This document shows, piece by piece, positions 40,694 to 49,392 of a stretch of DNA of 64,000 nucleotides; positions within the stretch are counted from its first letter, which is position 1; each line of letters starts with the position of its first letter. Under the pieces are notes generated by a model. It was given only the letters and a program-made list of their open reading frames with translations. It was not told where the DNA came from and did no database searches. Source of the stretch: JBBQVZ01 sp963695975 (lineage in GTDB: Bacteria > Actinomycetota > UBA4738 > HRBIN12). Location: contig CAVOIB010000004.1 in the NCBI GenBank assembly GCA_963695975.1, positions 1 through 64,000 on the forward strand, given 5' to 3'. The translations under genes were made by a program, and so were the position numbers.

Positions 40694-42230
40694 GGGCCTC
40701 CTTCCGATCCGTCGGGCGCTCTTGGCTCCCTACGACAAGTCCGGGCTCGTCGATCTGGCTCGCGCCCTCGTCGAGATGGACGTCGAGCTGGTGGCGTCCG
40801 GCGGCACCGCGCGGGTGCTCGGTGAGGCAGGATTCCCCGTGACGCCCGTCGAGGTGGTGACCGGGTCGCCCGAGATGCTGGACGGCCGGGTGAAGACATT
40901 GCACCCGCGCATCCACGCCGGACTCCTTGCCGACCGCCGCAACCCCGAGCACGTCCGCCAGCTGCAGGAGCAAGGGATCGAGGCGTTCGACCTGTTGGTC
41001 GGGGGGCTGTACCCGTTCCGTGAGACCGTCGCGCGCGGAGCGGGGTTCGACGAAGTGGTCGAGAACATCGATATCGGCGGGCCCGCGATGATGCGCGCCG
41101 CCGCCAAGAATCACGCCTGTGTCGCCGTGGTGGTCGATCCCGGGCGGTATGGGGCGCTGCTCGGCGAGATCCGGCGCGAGGGCGGCGTGTCCCTCTCGAC
41201 TCGACGCGCCCTCGCCGCAGCCGCCTACGCCCACACGGCCGCGTACGACGCCGCCGTCGCGGGATGGTTCGCCGAGCAGGAAGCCCGCGAGTCGCTGCCC
41301 AGGTTCGTCGGCCTCGCGCTCGAGAAGTGGGGCGATCTCCGGTACGGCGAGAACCCGCACCAGCGTGGTGCGCTGTACGCCGAGGTCGCCGGTTCGGGGG
41401 TCCTCGGCGGTGCCGAGGTCCTACAGGGCAAGGAGATGTCCTTCAACAACTGGCTTGACGTGGATGCGGCCTACGCGTTGGCTGCGGCGCTCCACCCGAG
41501 CGCCGCCGTCATCGTGAAGCACAACAATCCGTGCGGTGCGGCGCTCGGCGCCACCCCGGCCGAGTCGTACGCGAAGGCGTTCGCGTGCGACACCGTGTCG
41601 GCGTTCGGGGGGATCGTCGCCCTCCACGGGCCCTGCGACCGCGCTGTCGCCGCGGCCATGGCCGACGTGTTCACGGAAGTGGTCGTGGCGCCCGTCTTCA
41701 CCGACGAGGCACTCGCGATGTTCGCGGAACGGCAGAACCTCCGCGTGGTGCGCGCGCCGCTCCCGACCGGTGCCGGGCTCGAGGTCCGGCCGCTTCCGGG
41801 CGGTGCTCTGGTGCAGGATCGAGACGTGGTGACGGAGGCGCCCGACGGGTGGAAGGTGGTCTCGTCGCGCGAACCCACCGACCAGGAGTGGCGCGACCTG
41901 GCGTTCGCGTGGACCGTAGCCTGGCGTGTGAAGTCGAACGCGATCGTCCTCGCGAAGGACGGTGCCACCGTGGGGATCGGTGCCGGGCAGATGTCGAGGG
42001 TGGACGCCGCGTGGATCGCCGTGCGGAAGGCCGGGGAGCGTGCCCGGGGCGCCGTGTGCGCGAGCGACGCCTTCTTCCCGTTCCCCGACGCGCTCGAGGT
42101 CGCCGCCGACGCCGGCGTGACCGCTGCGGCACACCCCGGCGGCTCGAAGGGCGACGAGGCCGTGCTCGCGGCAGCCGAGCAGCGGGGAATGGCCGTCGTG
42201 CTCACAGGCCGGCGCCACTTCCGCCATTGA
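40686..42230 (+). CDS. purH: Bifunctional AICAR transformylase / IMP cyclohydrolase
   Basis: Last two steps of IMP synthesis, 514 residues. N-terminal cyclohydrolase with SGGTARVLGEAG and VKTLHPRIHAGLL; C-terminal transformylase with KHNNPCGAALG, DTVSAFGGIVAL and ASDAFFPFPDALEVAADAGV. GTG 40686 is inside the purN end, so it is coupled. The 10-formyl-THF it uses could be produced by folD, 28 bases downstream. Confidence 0.96.
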   Translation: MAEGLLPIRRALLAPYDKSGLVDLARALVEMDVELVASGGTARVLGEAGFPVTPVEVVTGSPEMLDGRVKTLHPRIHAGLLADRRNPEHVRQLQEQGIEAFDLLVGGLYPFRETVARGAGFDEVVENIDIGGPAMMRAAAKNHACVAVVVDPGRYGALLGEIRREGGVSLSTRRALAAAAYAHTAAYDAAVAGWFAEQEARESLPRFVGLALEKWGDLRYGENPHQRGALYAEVAGSGVLGGAEVLQGKEMSFNNWLDVDAAYALAAALHPSAAVIVKHNNPCGAALGATPAESYAKAFACDTVSAFGGIVALHGPCDRAVAAAMADVFTEVVVAPVFTDEALAMFAERQNLRVVRAPLPTGAGLEVRPLPGGALVQDRDVVTEAPDGWKVVSSREPTDQEWRDLAFAWTVAWRVKSNAIVLAKDGATVGIGAGQMSRVDAAWIAVRKAGERARGAVCASDAFFPFPDALEVAADAGVTAAAHPGGSKGDEAVLAAAEQRGMAVVLTGRRHFRH

Positions 42231-42258
42231 GGAAGCCCCACAGGTAGGATTCCCGTTC

Positions 42259-43125
42259 GTGACGGCTCGCATCCTGGACGGGAAGGCGGTCGCCGGCCAG
42301 ATCCGCATCGAGGTCGCCGATCGGGTACGCGCACTGGCCGAGCGCGGGGTGACCCCGGGCCTGGCCGCCGTCCTGGTGGGCGACGACCAGGCCTCCCGCA
42401 TCTACGTCGGTTCCAAGCACAAGGCGTGCGCGGACGTGGGGATCCGCTCGGAACAGATCGACATGCCCCCGTACGTGACCGAGGGTGAGCTGCACGCGAC
42501 GATCCGGCGACTGAACCGCGACCCGGAGATCCACGGGGTCATCGTGCAACTCCCGATGCCCCAGCATATCCACGAGCTGGAAGTCCAGCAGACGATCGAT
42601 CCCGCGAAGGACGTCGACGGCCTGCATCCCTGGAACGTCGGGATGATGGTCCGCGGCGAGCCGACGTTCCCGCCCGCCACGCCGTACGGCATCGTCGAAC
42701 TGCTGCTGCGCTCCGGCGTGGAGCTCGAGGGCGCTGAGGTGGTGGTGGTGGGTTACGGGGAGCTCGTCGGCGCACCGCTCTCGATCATGCTCGCGCAGGA
42801 TTCGATCCGCGGGAACTGCACGGTGACGTGCTGCCACGTGAAGACGCAGCGCCTGGGAGAACACACGCGTCAGGCCGACATCTTGGTGGCGGCCGCTGGG
42901 GTCCCAGAACTGATCACGGGAGCCATGATCAAGCCCGGCTCGACGGTGATCGACGTGGGCGTCCACCGCACGGCGAAGGGGTTGGTCGGAGACGTGCGCT
43001 ACGACGAGGCCCTCGAGGTCGCGGGGGCGATCACGCCGGTCCCCGGCGGCGTCGGTCCCATGACCGTCTCGATGCTCCTGGTGAACACCGTCGCCGCCGC
43101 CGAGGCGCAGGCGTTCGGGAAGTGA
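42259..43125 (+). CDS. folD: Methylenetetrahydrofolate dehydrogenase/cyclohydrolase, atypical cofactor loop
   Basis: Oxidises 5,10-methylene-THF and hydrolyses methenyl-THF, 288 residues. Catalytic YVGSKHKACADVGI (Lys), GVIVQLPMPQHI and DPAKDVDGLHPWN are normal. The Rossmann loop is VVGYGELVGAPLS where FolD proteins usually have VGRSxIVGxP, and CHVKT replaces the common CHSRT, so the Arg/Ser that contact the NADP phosphate are absent. NAD or another cofactor is possible. TAGGAT lies 8 bases before the GTG. It overlaps metF by 4 bases. Confidence 0.92.
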   Translation: MTARILDGKAVAGQIRIEVADRVRALAERGVTPGLAAVLVGDDQASRIYVGSKHKACADVGIRSEQIDMPPYVTEGELHATIRRLNRDPEIHGVIVQLPMPQHIHELEVQQTIDPAKDVDGLHPWNVGMMVRGEPTFPPATPYGIVELLLRSGVELEGAEVVVVGYGELVGAPLSIMLAQDSIRGNCTVTCCHVKTQRLGEHTRQADILVAAAGVPELITGAMIKPGSTVIDVGVHRTAKGLVGDVRYDEALEVAGAITPVPGGVGPMTVSMLLVNTVAAAEAQAFGK

Positions 43126-44045
43126 CCACGGGCGGGCGGCTCGCCGCCCTCCTGTCTGCGGGCTCGTTCTGCGTCACCGGTGAGGTCGTTCCGCCGCGCT
43201 CGGCGGACGGCGGGGCGGTCACCGCGCTCGCTCGCGATCTGGTGGGTTACGTGGATGCCGCGAACGTCACCGACAACCCAACCGCGAGCGCACACATGTC
43301 GCCGCTCGCGGGTGTGCGTTTCGTCGCCCAAGCCGGGGTGGAGCCGACCGTCCAGATCACATGCCGCGATCGCAACCGCCTGGCCATCACGGCGGACCTC
43401 CTCGGCGCGTGGGCGCTCGGGGCGCGGAACCTCCTCTGCATGGTGGGAGACCCGATGAAGATCGGCGACCATCCCGACGCGGCCGTCGTGAACGATCTCT
43501 CGGTCACCGACGTGGTCTCGCTGGCGCGTCGGATGCGGGACGAGGGGACGATGCTCTCGGGCGCGCAGATCGCCGAGTCCCCGCGGTTCCTCATCGGCGT
43601 GGCCGACGTTCCGCTCGCGGATCCCTACGATCCGGCTCGCCTCGAGGTGAAGCTCGACGCAGGGGCCGACCTGGTGATGACGCAGATCGCGTACGACGTG
43701 GAGGCGCTCGCGGCCTGGGCCGACACGATGAGGCCGCGCGGCCTCTTCGAGCGGGCGAGCGTGATCATCGGTGTCGTCCCCCTCCGCAGCGCGAAGGCCG
43801 CGCGGTTCATGGATGAACATCTGCCGGGCGTTCGCGTTCCCGCTGCGATGATCGAGGCGCTGGAGGGGGCGGGGGACGAGGCGGCCGACGTGGGCCTCGG
43901 CGTCACGATCGACGTCGTCGAGGGGATCCGCGGCATCGACGGCGTGTCGGGCGTGCACCTGATGGGCATGGGACACGGTGACGTGGTCGCGCGGGTCGTG
44001 GAAGGCGCCGGCCTCTTCCCCAGGCCCGTTGCGATCAGCCGGTGA
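43122..44045 (+). CDS. metF: Methylenetetrahydrofolate reductase (MetF-like)
   Basis: TIM-barrel flavoprotein, 307 residues, reducing methylene-THF to methyl-THF. VTGEVVPPRSADGG with the catalytic Glu, ANVTDNPTASAHMSPL, QITCRDRNRLAITADLLGAWALG, NLLCMVGDP, and DLVMTQIAYDVEAL match the family. GTG start overlaps the folD stop (GTGA). With folD it forms a methylene-THF branch point supplying methionine synthesis. It is a shorter, MetF-like form than the E. coli-type consensus. Confidence 0.88.
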   Translation: MTTGGRLAALLSAGSFCVTGEVVPPRSADGGAVTALARDLVGYVDAANVTDNPTASAHMSPLAGVRFVAQAGVEPTVQITCRDRNRLAITADLLGAWALGARNLLCMVGDPMKIGDHPDAAVVNDLSVTDVVSLARRMRDEGTMLSGAQIAESPRFLIGVADVPLADPYDPARLEVKLDAGADLVMTQIAYDVEALAAWADTMRPRGLFERASVIIGVVPLRSAKAARFMDEHLPGVRVPAAMIEALEGAGDEAADVGLGVTIDVVEGIRGIDGVSGVHLMGMGHGDVVARVVEGAGLFPRPVAISR

Positions 44046-44078
44046 GCCAGCTGGTCGGTTAGCTAGCCGGGCATCTTC

Positions 44079-45194
44079 TTACCGCCCTTCGATCGGTGAA
44101 TACGTTCGATCGCGGGGCCCGACGAAATCCGAAGACGGGCGGATCACCTTGTTGTCGGCGTACTGCTCGCGCACGTGTGCGGTCCAGCCCGCCATGCGCG
44201 CCGCCGCGAAGATCGGGGTCATCAGGTCTGTCGGGATGCCGAGCGTGTGGTACACGCTGGCCGCGTAGAAATCGACATTGGGCCAGAGCTGCTTCTGGTC
44301 GTAGACCGTCTCCTGGATCGCCTCGGAGATCTCGAACCACCGGGTGTCGCCGGCTCGCTCACCGACCTCCCGGGAGAGCCGCTTCAGGACGGTCGCTCGC
44401 GGATCCATGGTCCGGTAGACCGCGTGGCCGAACCCCATGATCTTCTCGTGTCGCTCGAGGCGGTCTCGCACGTAGGCCTCGGCATGCTCGGGCGATCCGA
44501 TCTCCTCCAGCATCTTCATCGCTTCCTCGTTTGCGCCGCCGTGCAGCGGGCCCTTCAAGGCAGCGATCGCGCCGGTGATGGCGCTGAACATGTCGGCGAG
44601 CGTCGACGCGATGATGCGGGCCGCGAACGTGGAAGCGTTCATCGTGTGGTCCGCGTACAAGATGAACGTGGTGTCGAGAGCGTCGGCATCCTCTGCATCG
44701 GGCTCCCGACCGAGCAGCATCCACAGGAAGTTGGCGGTGTGCGAGAGCTTCGGTTGCGGCGGGATGAGCTCCTGTCCCGTGCGCAACCGGTGGTAGTAGG
44801 CGATCAGCGTGGGGGTCTTGGCGACCAGACGCAGCGCCTTCCGATACTGGGCGTCGGGCGATTCGTCCCAGCCGTCGGGATCGTACGTCGACGCGGCCGA
44901 CACGCTCGTGCGGAGCATGGACATCGGCGAGGCCTGCTGCGCGAGGTCGGGCATGAGCTTCGTCAGGAAGGGTGAGAGCTCGCGTGCCTCCACGAGGAAC
45001 TCGGTGATCTCATCGAGCTGCCCGCGGGTCGGGAGCTCCAGATGGTGGAGCAGGTGCACGATCTCCTCGTAGGTCGCGTGCTCCGCGAGATCCGCGATGT
45101 CGTACCCGACGTACCACAGACGCCCGAGTTGGCCGTCGATGTCGGAGAGCCGCGTGTCCGCGGCGACGACCTCGCGCAGTCCCTTCTCCGTCAC
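44079..45194 (-). CDS. gltA: Citrate synthase
   Basis: Condenses acetyl-CoA and oxaloacetate. 371 residues, the short gram-positive/archaeal dimer type. Active-site His residues are in DHTMNASTFAAR (His near 187) and LKGPLHGGANEEAMKML, the Asp region is KIMGFGHAVYRTMDPRA, and the C terminus ends RPSSDFVGPRDRTY. GTG start; TATCCT 7 bases upstream indicates a leaderless mRNA. Divergent from the first isocitrate dehydrogenase gene. A 2-methylcitrate synthase cannot be excluded in a propionate-using organism. Confidence 0.9.
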   Translation of the reverse strand: MTEKGLREVVAADTRLSDIDGQLGRLWYVGYDIADLAEHATYEEIVHLLHHLELPTRGQLDEITEFLVEARELSPFLTKLMPDLAQQASPMSMLRTSVSAASTYDPDGWDESPDAQYRKALRLVAKTPTLIAYYHRLRTGQELIPPQPKLSHTANFLWMLLGREPDAEDADALDTTFILYADHTMNASTFAARIIASTLADMFSAITGAIAALKGPLHGGANEEAMKMLEEIGSPEHAEAYVRDRLERHEKIMGFGHAVYRTMDPRATVLKRLSREVGERAGDTRWFEISEAIQETVYDQKQLWPNVDFYAASVYHTLGIPTDLMTPIFAAARMAGWTAHVREQYADNKVIRPSSDFVGPRDRTYSPIEGR

Positions 45195-45262
45195 GTCTGC
45201 CAGGATAGACGGCGCAGCCCGTCAGGCGATACCTCGTCGGGGAAGGTTAAGGGAGAGTCGTT

Positions 45263-46348
45263 GTGGTGCATCAGATCACGCTGATCCCGGGAGACGGGAT
45301 CGGCCCCGAGGTGATCGAAGCCGCCCGGCGCTGCGTCGAGGCGACGGGGGCTGGTGTCGAGTGGGATCGCCGCGACATGGGTTCGGGCGCGTTCGCTCGA
45401 ACCGGGGATCCGCTGCCCGACGCGACGTTGCGATCGATCGAGCGGAACGGCATCGCGCTGAAGGGGCCGGTCGAGACGCCCGTCACGAGCGGCCTGCGCA
45501 GCGTCAACCTGACGATGCGTCAGGACCTGGATCTGTACGCGTGCGTTCGACCGTGCCGGCTTTACCCTGGGGTCCCGAGCGTGTACGAGAACGTCGATCT
45601 AGTCGTGGTCAGGGAGAACACCGAGGACATGTACACCGGGATCGAGTTCGAGATGGGGACCGCGGGAACGAAGGAGCTGATCGACTTCATCGGCGAACGG
45701 TCGGACCGGCCGATCCGCGACGACACGGGGATCTCGGTGAAGACGATCTCGGACTTCGGGAGCGAGCGGGTCGTGGAGTACGCGTTCTCACTGGCGATCG
45801 AGCGAGGCCGGCGGCTCGTCACGGCCGGTCACAAGGCCAACATCATGAAGTTCACGGATGGGCTGTTCCTGGAGGTCGCGAGACGTGTGGCGGCCCGTCA
45901 CCCTCAGGTGGCATTCGAGGACAGGATCATCGACGCGCTCTGTATGCAGATGATCCGGGCGCCCGAGGCGTTCGACGTCCTGGTCTTGCCGAACTTCTAC
46001 GGCGACATCGTGTGCGACCTCGCCGCGGGATTGATCGGCGGTCTCGGGGTCGCCCCAGGCGGGCACATCGGTGAGCAGGCGGCGGTGTTCGAGGCGACCC
46101 ACGGGACGGCTCCGCGTCTCGCCGGCCGGAACCGGGCGGACCCGGTCGGCTCGATGCTCTCGGCAGCGATGATGCTGCGCCACATCGGCGAGACCGATGC
46201 GGGCGACCGGCTCGAGGCAGCGATCGCGTCGGTGCTGGCGGCGGGGATCCACCTCACGGCGGATCTCAGGTGGCCCGGCGACGACCGTCCCGCGGCGACG
46301 ACGATCGAGTTGGCAGACGCGGTGATCGCGGCGCTTCGAGCAGGTTGA
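45263..46348 (+). CDS. Isocitrate dehydrogenase, NAD-type (isocitrate/isopropylmalate family)
   Basis: A 361-residue beta-decarboxylating dehydrogenase. The substrate loop LRSVNLTMRQDLDLYACVRP carries Ser and Asn as in isocitrate dehydrogenase, not the isopropylmalate pattern. VVVRENTEDMYTGIEFE, KANIMKFTDGLF, the metal ligands in LPNFYGDIVCDLAAGLIGG, and EATHGTAPRLAGRNRADP complete the set; the last motif favours NAD. A GTG pair (45263/45266) starts it. A paralogue lies at 49393. Confidence 0.88.
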   Translation: MVHQITLIPGDGIGPEVIEAARRCVEATGAGVEWDRRDMGSGAFARTGDPLPDATLRSIERNGIALKGPVETPVTSGLRSVNLTMRQDLDLYACVRPCRLYPGVPSVYENVDLVVVRENTEDMYTGIEFEMGTAGTKELIDFIGERSDRPIRDDTGISVKTISDFGSERVVEYAFSLAIERGRRLVTAGHKANIMKFTDGLFLEVARRVAARHPQVAFEDRIIDALCMQMIRAPEAFDVLVLPNFYGDIVCDLAAGLIGGLGVAPGGHIGEQAAVFEATHGTAPRLAGRNRADPVGSMLSAAMMLRHIGETDAGDRLEAAIASVLAAGIHLTADLRWPGDDRPAATTIELADAVIAALRAG

Positions 46349-46351
46349 GAT

Positions 46352-47440
46352 TCAAGAAGCAGGGCACGCCCCGACCGAGGCGACGACGGCGGCGTGATCG
46401 ACGCCCGGCAGCGAGAACGCTGTCCCGTCCGTCGCGCACCATGCGCGGGATGTGAACACGTAGTCGGAGCGCAGCATCAAAGGGGCCCAGAGCAGGCCGA
46501 CGAGGGTGTTGCCCGCGGTCGAGTCGGCGCGGAGCGCGTCGCGGAAGGCCGCGTCCAGCTGCCGATACTCGGTCGAGCGGTCGCTCACACCGAGCCCGCC
46601 GATGATCACGACGGGAAGCTGTTCGTCAAGGGCGGCCGCTTGCATCCGCTCGATGTTGAGGGGTTCGTCCAACGCCGACTGGAGGGCGTCGGTCTCGCGC
46701 GCCGCGTACACGATGAACGGATCGCCGGCTCGGTTGACCTCCATGCGCGTCATGAGCCCCTTGGGCAGTCCCTTCGGCAGCGGAAGGATCTTCACGGGAT
46801 ACGCCGAGAGGACGACGAACCCGCCCTCGACGACCGATGTATCGAACCCGTGGGTCGCCGCCGCTGCCGCTCGGTCCTTCTTCGAGGGCACGGACAAGAT
46901 CGCCACGTCGGCGTGTTCGTTCTGAAGGGCGGTGATCACCGTCTGGACGCGCGTTCCGTCGGCAGGGATGCCGCCCTCCACGACCCGAACCGGATCCTGC
47001 GGCGCGCGGGACGGTTGCGTCCCGCGCGGTCCCATCACCGTCGTCCAGCCGAACACCGCCAGGGAGGCAACCACGAGCAGCGACGTCACTCGCTTGTCGT
47101 CGATCGCCGAGATCACGACGCCGAGGATCGCGGCGGTGACCAGGATCGGGAGGGCGAGCGCCACGAGTTGCATGGCGGGTCCTAGGTCTCGCACCAGGAA
47201 CCAGGTCCAGGGCAGTGCCGCCCCGATGACGACCCACATCAAGCCCCTGAGTCGCGCGCGACCGCGGGACTTCGGCCCGGACAGGGCTCGCGGCGGCTCG
47301 AGCGACTCCTTCGGCGGCAGGGTGACGGCGGCGCGCTTCCGTGATGCCGGTCCTTCGGCCGGAGGACCGCCCGGCGTCCCCTCGCGTTCCGAGCCCGCAG
47401 GTATCCAGGTCTCAGGTTGGGTCGTCGGAGGCGTGGACAT
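46352..47440 (-). CDS. Membrane protein with an endonuclease/exonuclease/phosphatase-like domain
   Basis: About 362 residues. A Pro/Arg-rich cytoplasmic tail (1-65) precedes three or four hydrophobic segments (MWVVIGAALPWTWFLV, LVALALPILVTAAILGVVI, LLVVASLAVFGWTTVM). A C-terminal extracytoplasmic domain (from about 150) ends LLWAPLMLRSDYVFTSRAWC...DHAAVVASV, loosely like the final SDH motif of EEP-fold proteins. Several catalytic residues of that fold are not visible, so it may be degenerate. ATG 47440 is chosen over GTG 47476. Low functional confidence. Confidence 0.55.
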   Translation of the reverse strand: MSTPPTTQPETWIPAGSEREGTPGGPPAEGPASRKRAAVTLPPKESLEPPRALSGPKSRGRARLRGLMWVVIGAALPWTWFLVRDLGPAMQLVALALPILVTAAILGVVISAIDDKRVTSLLVVASLAVFGWTTVMGPRGTQPSRAPQDPVRVVEGGIPADGTRVQTVITALQNEHADVAILSVPSKKDRAAAAATHGFDTSVVEGGFVVLSAYPVKILPLPKGLPKGLMTRMEVNRAGDPFIVYAARETDALQSALDEPLNIERMQAAALDEQLPVVIIGGLGVSDRSTEYRQLDAAFRDALRADSTAGNTLVGLLWAPLMLRSDYVFTSRAWCATDGTAFSLPGVDHAAVVASVGACPAS

Positions 47441-47559
47441 CTTCTTGGTATCGGCATCCGGGGGCCTCCGGCACACCCTTCGCAGGCCGAAAGACCGGGT
47501 TCCTGGGCTGGACCGCTGGGTAGCATGGCCGCCGTCCAGGGCGCGAGGAGAAGGAAGCG

Positions 47560-48486
47560 ATGAAGGTCACGGTGGTCGGCAGCGGGTTCGTGGGACAGAC
47601 GACCGCGATGCGCGTGCTGCAGAAAGGCCTCGCGGACCAGGTGGTCCTGACCGACATCGTCGAGGGATTGCCCCAGGGCTTGGCGCTCGACCTGAAGGAA
47701 TCGGCGGCCGTCGAGCGTTTCGAGCCGAACATCGTCGGGACGAACGACTACGCGGAAACCGCCGGATCCGACGTGGTCGTGATCACCGCCGGGTTCCCCC
47801 GGCAGCCCGGGATGAGCCGGATGGACCTCCTCGGTAAGAACGCGGGCATCATGCGCGACGTGATCGGCCGGATCGCCCCGGGCTCACCCGGTGCGATCCT
47901 CATCGTGGTGACCAACCCGCTCGATGAGATGACGTTCCTCGCGGCGGAGGAGAGCGGGTTCCCCAAGGACCGCGTCATGGGGATGGCCGGCGTGCTGGAC
48001 TCCGCTCGCCTGCGCTACTTCATCGCCGAGGAACTTGGTGCGTCTCCTCTCGTCGTCGAAGCGATCACGCTCGGGTCGCACGGCGACGCGATGATCGCGC
48101 TGCCCGGTCACGCGACGGTCGACGGCAAGCCCCTGTCGCAGTTGGTCGACCAGGCCACCCTCGACCGTCTGTTCCAGCGGACCCGCGATGGTGGCGCGGA
48201 GATCGTCGCCCTGCTGAAGAAGGGGAGCGCGTACTACGCGCCGAGCGCTGCGATCACGCAGATGGTGGGCGCCATCGCGAACGACACGGGCGAGGTCCTT
48301 CCGGTGTGTGCGTGGGTGACCGGGCCGTACAGCATCAAGGATGTCTTCGTCGGTGTGCCGGCTCGGCTCGGTCGCGGCGGGGTCCAGGAGATCGTCGAGC
48401 TCGACCTGAGCGAGGACGAGACGGCCGCGCTCCGAGCGGCCGCCGAGGGCATCCGCGCGAAGTGCGCGGACCTGGCGAACGTCTAG
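47560..48486 (+). CDS. mdh: Malate dehydrogenase (LDH/MDH family)
   Basis: NAD-dependent malate/oxaloacetate interconversion, 308 residues. VVGSGFVGQTTAMRV glycine loop, VLTDIVEG with Asp for NAD, the substrate Arg loop GFPRQPGMSRMDLL (Arg residues for malate), VTNPLDEMTFLA, and the catalytic His in ITLGSHGDAMIALP. The ARQKPG-like loop of MDH appears as PRQPGMSR. GAGGAGAAGGAAG precedes the ATG. It lies within the TCA gene cluster. Confidence 0.93.
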   Translation: MKVTVVGSGFVGQTTAMRVLQKGLADQVVLTDIVEGLPQGLALDLKESAAVERFEPNIVGTNDYAETAGSDVVVITAGFPRQPGMSRMDLLGKNAGIMRDVIGRIAPGSPGAILIVVTNPLDEMTFLAAEESGFPKDRVMGMAGVLDSARLRYFIAEELGASPLVVEAITLGSHGDAMIALPGHATVDGKPLSQLVDQATLDRLFQRTRDGGAEIVALLKKGSAYYAPSAAITQMVGAIANDTGEVLPVCAWVTGPYSIKDVFVGVPARLGRGGVQEIVELDLSEDETAALRAAAEGIRAKCADLANV

Positions 48487-49085
48487 ACTTCAGCTCCCTG
48501 TCCCGGCACGACCGCGGACGCGGTGTCCGGGTCGATAGCATCGCCCGCGATGCGCTTGTGGCGAACCCACAGGAGGTCGACCAGGCCGCCGACGATCGCC
48601 AGGACGCCGCCGGCAACCACGAACCAGAGGCCTGCCTGCGCCTGGATCTCGATGCCGAACCGGTCCATAAGTTGCGTGACGATCAATCGCGATGAAGCGG
48701 CCGACAGGCCGGCTTCCTCCGCAGCCTTGGCGATGGCGCTGACGCCGATGTCGCCGGCGACCGACTCGAGCGACGTGAGGCTCCACACGGCGATGCCGGA
48801 TGCGGCGACCGCGAGGACGACGATGCCGACCGCGACGATCGCGCGCCGCTCCGCCCGAACGACGCGAAGTCCGAGGATCGCGACCACGATCAGCACGCCC
48901 AGGGCCAACGTGGCCTTCCCCTGCCAGACATCGATCCCCTTCGTGGGGACGGCGTTGAGGGTGGTGTTTCCCAGGCTGATCGCCGCCCAGTCCGAGATCG
49001 AACCGACCGCGATCAACCCGCCTCCGAGCACGGTGACCAGGAACCCCCACAGGCGGAGCGGGCTGGGTTTCACGACCGTGAGCAT
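48483..49085 (-). CDS. Four-helix membrane protein of unknown function
   Basis: A roughly 200-residue protein with helices near 11-31, 55-72, 82-106 and 152-178 and a predicted extracytoplasmic segment between helices 3 and 4. The C-terminal tail is RHKRIAGDAIDPDTASAVVPG. Start is uncertain: ATG 49085 is used, while 49106 and 49124 are in frame. It is convergent with mdh (4-base overlap) and divergent from the small Cys-tail gene. No function recognised. Confidence 0.65.
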   Translation of the reverse strand: MLTVVKPSPLRLWGFLVTVLGGGLIAVGSISDWAAISLGNTTLNAVPTKGIDVWQGKATLALGVLIVVAILGLRVVRAERRAIVAVGIVVLAVAASGIAVWSLTSLESVAGDIGVSAIAKAAEEAGLSAASSRLIVTQLMDRFGIEIQAQAGLWFVVAGGVLAIVGGLVDLLWVRHKRIAGDAIDPDTASAVVPGQGAEV

Positions 49086-49159
49086 CGAGCGAGTCTCGCA
49101 TCCCATGCACCTCGGGTGAAGCACCTCCGGTTCGCGGGAGGCCGCCGTAGCATGGATCT

Positions 49160-49336
49160 ATGGGGGACGATGGCTTCTGGGCGGCGGCGAAGGGATACGG
49201 CCGCAACTTCTTCACGAACTGGCGGGTGTACGACGCGCCGTTCCTCACGAAGCTCTGGCTGACGTTCCGCAACCGCTCGCGGGCGCTCCTCTCAACGCAG
49301 CAGTGCTGCGGGAACCACGGCCAACCGGGCTGTTGA
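49160..49336 (+). CDS. Small protein with Cys-rich tail (58 residues)
   Basis: Reads MGDDGFWAAAKGYGRNFFTN, an aromatic/basic middle (VYDAPFLTKLWLTFRNRSR) and ends QQCCGNHGQPGC. The three Cys with Gly/His spacing look like a metal- or Fe-S-binding tail. I have the impression of similar CCG-x2-G-x-PGC endings in other actinobacterial small proteins but cannot name a family. TAGCAT lies 6 bases before the ATG (leaderless pattern), and an inverted repeat follows the stop, both supporting a real gene. Confidence 0.6.
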   Translation: MGDDGFWAAAKGYGRNFFTNWRVYDAPFLTKLWLTFRNRSRALLSTQQCCGNHGQPGC

Positions 49337-49347
49337 CGCCTCCCCGA

Positions 49348-49365
49348 GGACCTCGGTCGAGGTCC
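49348..49365. terminator. Inverted repeat between convergent genes
   Basis: GGACCTCG-GT-CGAGGTCC, 8-bp arms, lies 11 bases after the small-protein stop and 28 bases from the facing dehydrogenase stop. It may terminate both transcripts; no T run is present. Confidence 0.5.
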
Positions 49366-49392
49366 CGGAGGGCATGACCACCCGCACGAGCA

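Noticed and set aside
44046..44078. Terminator hairpin in GGTTAGCTAGCC between metF and gltA
   Set aside because: Arms are short and broken; not enough to claim a terminator.
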